A stretch of DNA of 64,000 nucleotides. It comes from CAYMGM01 sp964390005. Lineage in GTDB: Bacteria > Pseudomonadota > Alphaproteobacteria > UBA9219. Positions 60,301 to 64,000 of the stretch are shown piece by piece. The translations under genes and the position numbers were made by a program. The notes beneath the pieces are model-generated. The model saw only the letters and a list, made by a program, of their open reading frames with translations. It was not told where the DNA came from and ran no database searches. The stretch spans positions 186,001 through 250,000 of the forward strand of contig CAYMGM010000002.1 of the NCBI GenBank assembly GCA_964390005.1, in the 5' to 3' direction. The stretch's first letter is position 1. Every line of letters starts with the position of its first letter.

Positions 60301-60932
60301 GTGTTTTCATGCAAGCGGCTGGATAAAAGGCCAAAGGCGCGGCCAAGGGGGCTATCTGGATCTTGGGCCGCGTTTTGCAGCATCGCTTCATAGGCGTTTT
60401 GCCAAAGATCTTCTTTGGCGGAATCGTCCATGACCTCGAAATGAGGCGGCAGATTGGCCTCAATAGGAAAGCGCCGCAAGATCTCTTGCGCAAAAGCATG
60501 GATGGTCTGAATGCGCATGCCGCCCGGTATAGCCAGCGTACGCGCAAACAAACGCCGCGCATCGCGCAACTGATCCGCCGTCGGCGGCAAGGGTTGTTGC
60601 AAACTGTCAATATCGGCATACAGCGTTTGATCGTCGCCCGTCGCCCAGCGCGCCAAGCGTTGCATCACGCGGATTTGCATTTCGGCTGCCGCCGCCTTGG
60701 TAAAGGTCAGGCCCAAGATGCGGTTGGGCGCGACGCCCGCTAAAAGAAGGCGCAAAACGCGGTCGGACAAAACTTTTGTCTTACCTGACCCCGCCGAAGC
60801 GCGCACCCAAATCGACCAAGCGGGCGCTGACGCCGCGCGTTGTAGCGTATCGGGCGACGCATCCGGCGGCAGTAAAAGCTTGCCGTCTTCATCGGTTTGC
60901 CAAGGCAGATCTTTTGGCGCTGCAAGGGTCAT
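57399..60932 (-). CDS. addA: Double-strand break repair helicase-nuclease subunit AddA
   Basis: The 1177-residue protein is the helicase-nuclease subunit that, with AddB, resects double-strand DNA ends before recombination. The UvrD-like helicase has a Walker A site in SAGSGKTKVLSDR (about 46-57), a DEAQDTN helicase motif (LVDEAQDTNKRQWD), DPALF region motifs and EEQ-type later motifs. The C-terminal RecB-like nuclease domain has DYKTNRPP with conserved Asp and Lys. I use the ATG at 60932 in the ATGA overlap with addB, with GGAG eight nt upstream; a start 4 codons earlier is also open. The length fits alphaproteobacterial AddA. Confidence 0.95.
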   Translation of the reverse strand: MTLAAPKDLPWQTDEDGKLLLPPDASPDTLQRAASAPAWSIWVRASAGSGKTKVLSDRVLRLLLAGVAPNRILGLTFTKAAAAEMQIRVMQRLARWATGDDQTLYADIDSLQQPLPPTADQLRDARRLFARTLAIPGGMRIQTIHAFAQEILRRFPIEANLPPHFEVMDDSAKEDLWQNAYEAMLQNAAQDPDSPLGRAFGLLSSRLHENTLVDLLREADKDAAPRARSIKRAGGFDQAIQRLRGEAGLEADETTDHVLAHAVADEAFPVEELRALAVQLGKGGPNAQTAAQRMQAFYEKTAAERQEIWDSYSQAFLNKDNAPRSRTFPVALARKSPALLALWEDETARVLRVLEKLDSARLVEQTAALWFLSGDVADRYLQAKESMARLDYDDLIARAGALLARPGIGAWVHYKLDGGIDHILVDEAQDTNKRQWDIIDVLAHEFFAGEAAARALARTLFVVGDEKQSIYSFMGSDPALFMEKRAYYSHLIWDAGLPFADVPIHVSFRSAPAVLRGVDAVFANEAVRDGVSLDAVTHTPFRGQGKGYVALWDLFEPSSDKAEKDDGTDWLLPDLAPDEIDPVVAMADRITACLLDWSRRGIGVYDKATRKRRPFHYGDVMVLVRTRTAFVDILVRKLKEKNIPVSGIDRMVLAEQRAVKDVLALLNFLLLPDDDLTLAALLRGPFVGAGEEQLMEICIGRAGSVWESLCRAARADAFWEKTRAWLDYWMARADRLLPMALIAQILGAPCPADAISGRRAIWARLGPESQDPLDELISAAEAFERSQSPSLQAFLHELETAAFKIKREMEQAAGQVRIVTVHSSKGLEAPIVILPDAAQTPSPQKLPPLLWHRGFQLYGAGCAQSALWRRLKSEAQDRQMQEYRRLFYVALTRAADRLCVGGWKTKGNNSGFEQSWYAMAQRAWADLDQPVLHTEGVALAFADDCQAEGLPPDLALDEEIAETPSSAAADLPPLPTWFFAPPPDEPSPPRPLAPSRPDEDEPPAPSPVPNARFTRGLVTHRLLQSLPDLAGDAREKAARRYLASPQHDLSEAQQGQILAETLALLADPSVAPFFGPTSRAEVPVVGVGAGRVIAGQIDRLAVVGDDVWILDYKTNRPPPTDPAAIPSPYVRQMAAYRAVLSQIYPGKAIRCFILWTYLPRLVEVPQIALDQAFAPLG

Positions 60933-63862
60933 GATTTTTGCCACTCCTGCACGCGGGAAAGATCGGCGTAATCGTCGTAAGCCGGTTGATAGGCCGGGCG
61001 CGGTACCGCATCGTACGTGCTGGCCGGGTCGGCATAACGCGCGACAAGCGCCGTTAGAAAACGCCCCGCCGCATCGATGGCGACATCAAGATTGATATCA
61101 AGCGCGGCGCTTTCGTTTTTCCCGCGCCCTTTTAACGACCAATAAGACAACTGGCCGACAGGCGCTGTGAACGCTTCGCCAAAAACGCCTGCGCGCGCCA
61201 TCAGCGCCAAAAGAACAAGTTGTGGGTCGATCCCCAAACGAACGTTGTTTTTCGTCGGCGGCGTGCCCGTTTTATAATCGATAATCTCAAGCCGCCCGTC
61301 GGGCATGCGATCTATTCGGTCTGCGCGGCCTTTAAGCGTCAGCGCCCCGCCTGCCACAACCAGTTGGCCCGATGCTTCTTGAGCCAACGGCACGTAACCT
61401 TCCGCGCGGCGGGCGCGTTCATTGGCGACAAACCAGCGCGCGATGTCTTCAAAGCGCGGCATCCAATAAGCCGCCACCATGGGACGATCAGAAAAATCTT
61501 TCAGCGCGGCGCGGCATTGATCGATCAATTGTTCAAGCGCTTCGGGCGGCAAATCGCCCGTTCTTTCGCGCATAAAATTTTCCAGCGCCGCATGGAGGCC
61601 CGATCCGTACTGCGCTGCAGTGACGTCGGCATCGATCGGATCCAGCGGGCGCAAGCGCAAAATATGTTTGGCATAAATCGCGTAAGGATTGCGTTGAAGA
61701 AGGCCGATATCCGTCACGCCCAAAACCGTCGGTCTGGCCTCGACCGGCGGACAGGGCCGCGGGCGCGTCATGCCCTGTACGCGCGCCGGAATATCGCGCT
61801 GCATCGCCCATGCGGCCCAAGGCAGCGCAGGCGTCAAAGGATCTGGCGCGCTGCCATCCAGCCCAAAAGCCAAGCGCATCACGGCATCCAATTGAAGCCA
61901 GAAACGCGACGGCACGACATCAGCCCCGCCCGAGCGCCGCGCGCGCGTCATCAGCACATGCGGCGCGGCGGCTAATTGGACAAAATCATGCGCCGAAAGG
62001 CCAAGGATTCTTTCGGGAAGCGGCAAGCCCAAAGCCTGACGCATCGGGCGTGATAGCCAAGGATCGGGCGGCGCGGCACGCGGAAAAACGCCATCGTTCA
62101 AACCGCCCAAAACAATCAAATCAGGTTGGCTGAGGCGCGCTTCAAGCGGCCCTTGGATCAACAGGCGCGGATGCTGCCCATATAAGGGGCGCACCGTGAT
62201 GCCTTTCATCAAATGCCCGACAAGGCGGGCATAGGAAGCCAACCCCATCGGCGGCAGATCGCGCCCGGCCCGCGCCAGATCGGAAAGAAAACGCGCGGCG
62301 GCTTCACCGGCTTCGCCGCGCCACAACGCCTCGGCCCCCGGCGTTTCGTCTGTCGCGGCCATGGTTTCGGCCAGTTTCACATGCGCCGCGATCCAATCGG
62401 CCAGCGGACGTTCATTGCCATGATCGGCAAAAGAAGCGAACCACGCGCCAATCGTTTGCAACCACAGCGCCAGCGTCGCCAGATCGTCTTTGTCTTTGTC
62501 GGCGGCCAGCCGCAAGCAGGCTTCGGCTGCGCCGATCCAGCCGCGCGTCAAACGCACGCCGCGCCAGACCGCTTTTTCGGCTTGGCGGGCGCGGGCGCGG
62601 CAAAGAACGCGCGAAACCCCGCAAGCCGCCAGCGGATGCTTTAACAGCGCCAGCATGGCAACGGGCGACGGATCTGGCATCGCCGCCGCCAGCACTTCGC
62701 TTAAAAAGCGCCCGATAGGCAAAACAGACAGCGCCGCCCCCGCGCTGTCATCGGCATCAATGCCATACCGCGCCAGTGCCGCGATCACCCGCATGGAAAG
62801 CGCGCGGTCGGGTGTCACCAACGCGGCGACTTTTCCCGGCTCTTCCAAAGCCGCACGCAGGCGCAGCGCAATGACTTCGGCTTCCATTTGCTGGTTTGGC
62901 AGCTCGATCCTTTCAAGACCGGCGCAGTCCTTGGGCGTCCAGCCTTTTTCCTTCAGCGCCCCCCAGCCTTCGCTGACGCTGGCCGGGCGCATCGCTTCTT
63001 GTAAAAGGCGCGTGCGCGGCTTTTCCGTGCGCGGGCCCCAAACGCCGACGTCGGCCCGATCCAACGACAGAGATTCAAGAAATTGCTTCATGCTGTGCTG
63101 CGGGTGGCCTTCCTCGATGGCTTGCCAAGCCTCGCGCGGCAAAGCCTGATCAAGGCCGGGCAGAATAACGCGCCCTTTGGGCATACCCGCGATACAGCGC
63201 ATCAAGGCCGCCACAGACGGCACCGATCCATCGGCCCCCGCGATGGTCACAGGAAAAGCGGGCGGCGCTTGTTCCCACAACTGCAGACGCGCCGCGACAA
63301 GCGCATTGCGGCGCAGGGCCGGGTCCATCGCCCCCTCGTCTTCCAGAATATGCGGCCATTCCTTGGTCACGATTTGAAGAAAGACCAGCGTTTCTTGCCA
63401 GTGCCGCGCCAGATTTTCGCCTTGGACAAGGGTCTCAAGCGCGTCAAACGAAACCTGCGCCGTATGCATTTCGTCCAACAGACGCGCCAAAGCCTCGGCC
63501 AGATCCAAGGCTTGATCCACGGGCATGGCAGGGTCTTTTTTCTGCACGAGCCGCGTTAAAATCAAGCGGCGACGCATGGGGTCGATGGCGGGCGGAATAT
63601 CCGGCGATAAATCGGTATCGGCAAAGATAAGGTCGTCTTCATCCGCATCGGACAAAGCGACCAAACGCGGTAAAAGCGCGGCCTTGCCATCGGCCAGACG
63701 CAAAAACGCGCCGCGTACATGGCGGCAAGCACGGCGGGTTGGCAAATATAGCGTACCGGCGGCCAGCTCAAGCGGATCACCGCCCGCCGCTTCCCACAGG
63801 CCAGAGGCCAGCGTATCGACAAACGGCGCTTCAGGCGAAAGGGTGATAACGGCGGCGGTCAT
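60929..63862 (-). CDS. addB: Double-strand break repair protein AddB
   Basis: The 977-residue protein is the second subunit of the AddAB helicase-nuclease. Its N-terminal inactive helicase-like part lacks a Walker A motif, as in alphaproteobacterial AddB. The C-terminal PD-(D/E)XK nuclease shows LEIIDYKTGTPP preceded by KGRADRIDR. A few Cys residues are present, but I do not claim an iron-sulphur cluster. It overlaps addA by 4 nt and follows a nucleotidyltransferase gene by 31 nt, so it belongs to a larger operon. The N-terminus (MTAAVITLSPEAPFVDTLASGL) is normal for the family. Confidence 0.94.
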   Translation of the reverse strand: MTAAVITLSPEAPFVDTLASGLWEAAGGDPLELAAGTLYLPTRRACRHVRGAFLRLADGKAALLPRLVALSDADEDDLIFADTDLSPDIPPAIDPMRRRLILTRLVQKKDPAMPVDQALDLAEALARLLDEMHTAQVSFDALETLVQGENLARHWQETLVFLQIVTKEWPHILEDEGAMDPALRRNALVAARLQLWEQAPPAFPVTIAGADGSVPSVAALMRCIAGMPKGRVILPGLDQALPREAWQAIEEGHPQHSMKQFLESLSLDRADVGVWGPRTEKPRTRLLQEAMRPASVSEGWGALKEKGWTPKDCAGLERIELPNQQMEAEVIALRLRAALEEPGKVAALVTPDRALSMRVIAALARYGIDADDSAGAALSVLPIGRFLSEVLAAAMPDPSPVAMLALLKHPLAACGVSRVLCRARARQAEKAVWRGVRLTRGWIGAAEACLRLAADKDKDDLATLALWLQTIGAWFASFADHGNERPLADWIAAHVKLAETMAATDETPGAEALWRGEAGEAAARFLSDLARAGRDLPPMGLASYARLVGHLMKGITVRPLYGQHPRLLIQGPLEARLSQPDLIVLGGLNDGVFPRAAPPDPWLSRPMRQALGLPLPERILGLSAHDFVQLAAAPHVLMTRARRSGGADVVPSRFWLQLDAVMRLAFGLDGSAPDPLTPALPWAAWAMQRDIPARVQGMTRPRPCPPVEARPTVLGVTDIGLLQRNPYAIYAKHILRLRPLDPIDADVTAAQYGSGLHAALENFMRERTGDLPPEALEQLIDQCRAALKDFSDRPMVAAYWMPRFEDIARWFVANERARRAEGYVPLAQEASGQLVVAGGALTLKGRADRIDRMPDGRLEIIDYKTGTPPTKNNVRLGIDPQLVLLALMARAGVFGEAFTAPVGQLSYWSLKGRGKNESAALDINLDVAIDAAGRFLTALVARYADPASTYDAVPRPAYQPAYDDYADLSRVQEWQKS

Positions 63863-63893
63863 GGATGAAGCAAAAACCTCTTTCAGCCCGACA

Positions 63894-64000
63894 TCAAGTC
63901 AAAAAAGAGCGCGTCTCTGCCCGCTGCCGCCAGCCATAGCCTTTGTCCAGCAGCATGTTGGCGCGCTGCAAATCTTCGGGCGTGCCGACATGGTAACACG
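63894..64000 (-). CDS. Sugar-nucleotidyltransferase, C-terminal end only (MurU-like)
   Basis: Only the last 35 codons are in the window; the gene runs off the right edge. The C-terminal sequence (YHVGTPEDLQRANMLL) is the usual end of sugar-1-phosphate nucleotidyltransferases. The gene immediately before addB in many alphaproteobacteria is the MurU/GlmU-like nucleotidyltransferase of peptidoglycan recycling, so murU is the likely identity. The stop is 31 nt before the addB start. Confidence 0.7.
   Translation of the reverse strand, partial: CYHVGTPEDLQRANMLLDKGYGWRQRAETRSFLT

Noticed and set aside
1..64000. Prophage, insertion sequence, integrative element or CRISPR array
   Set aside because: No integrase, transposase, phage structural genes or regularly spaced repeats were seen; the only direct repeats are the 85-bp and 14-bp tandem units.

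Overview
The window reads as a chromosomal segment of a free-living, Gram-negative alphaproteobacterium of moderate GC content. Several gene orders are typical of that class: addB-addA-trxA preceded by a sugar-nucleotidyltransferase gene, uvrC-pgsA, thrB-rnhA and plsC-miaB. The class is also suggested by a complex I NDUFS4-type subunit, the short alphaproteobacterial form of ribosomal protein L36 and an NhaD antiporter. I cannot name the order or genus. There is no prophage, insertion sequence, CRISPR array or rRNA operon. One tRNA gene (Thr, UGU) is present.

Layout. 0-8.1 kb: the 5' part of an unknown gene running off the left edge, then a two-partner secretion operon (large filamentous-haemagglutinin-type exoprotein, then its TpsB transporter) ending at a clear terminator. 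8.4-11.8 kb: a hypothetical gene, a lipoprotein, argD and an orphan ABC-2 permease. 11.9-14.7 kb: a PAS/HD-GYP gene broken by an 85-bp tandem duplication, divergent from a gene with an EAL-like domain whose active site is degraded. 14.8-23.9 kb: htpG, the NDUFS4-like gene, an unknown gene, uvrC-pgsA, an iron-type alcohol dehydrogenase and a hybrid histidine kinase. 24.1-28.6 kb: a PPP-type phosphatase flanked by small membrane proteins, a marR-thrB-rnhA operon and a UDG-fold gene. 28.9-34.9 kb: dxs, rpmJ, nhaD, tRNA-Thr, a Cys-rich lipoprotein and pyruvate kinase. 35-40.2 kb: two tandem TPR-glycosyltransferase paralogues, a small exported protein and a pair of divergent unknown paralogues. 40.3-47.6 kb: rlmN, miaB, plsC and an envelope/polysaccharide-export block (Wza-type protein, outer-membrane barrel, two small secreted proteins). 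47.9-51.5 kb: a secreted HExxH protein, then an operon of class I aldolase, an atypical response regulator, an M15-like peptidase and a left-handed-helix acetyltransferase. 51.7-53.3 kb: a pilin-like protein and a secreted protein. 53.5-56.2 kb: ubiE, a Crp-family regulator and a predicted class I cyclic-nucleotide phosphodiesterase. 56.4-64 kb: a small unknown gene, trxA, addA, addB and the end of a nucleotidyltransferase gene.

Functionally the segment mixes housekeeping (DNA repair by UvrC and AddAB, isoprenoid and quinone synthesis, RNA modification, chaperone) with cell-surface functions (two-partner secretion, polysaccharide export, secreted hydrolases, protein-associated glycosyltransferases) and second-messenger signalling. 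The most interesting signals are: (1) the Crp regulator next to an HD enzyme carrying nearly all landmarks of eukaryotic-type class I cyclic-nucleotide phosphodiesterases, with a near-consensus CRP box between them; (2) the 85-bp duplication that breaks the HD-GYP gene and could in principle revert; (3) two adjacent, otherwise unrelated secreted proteins ending in the same C-terminal motif, PPxxPPxPxSAE; and (4) a tandem pair of diverged paralogues of no recognised family.

All calls come from reading the sequence by eye. No database search or structure prediction was run, so weak family assignments are labelled as inference.
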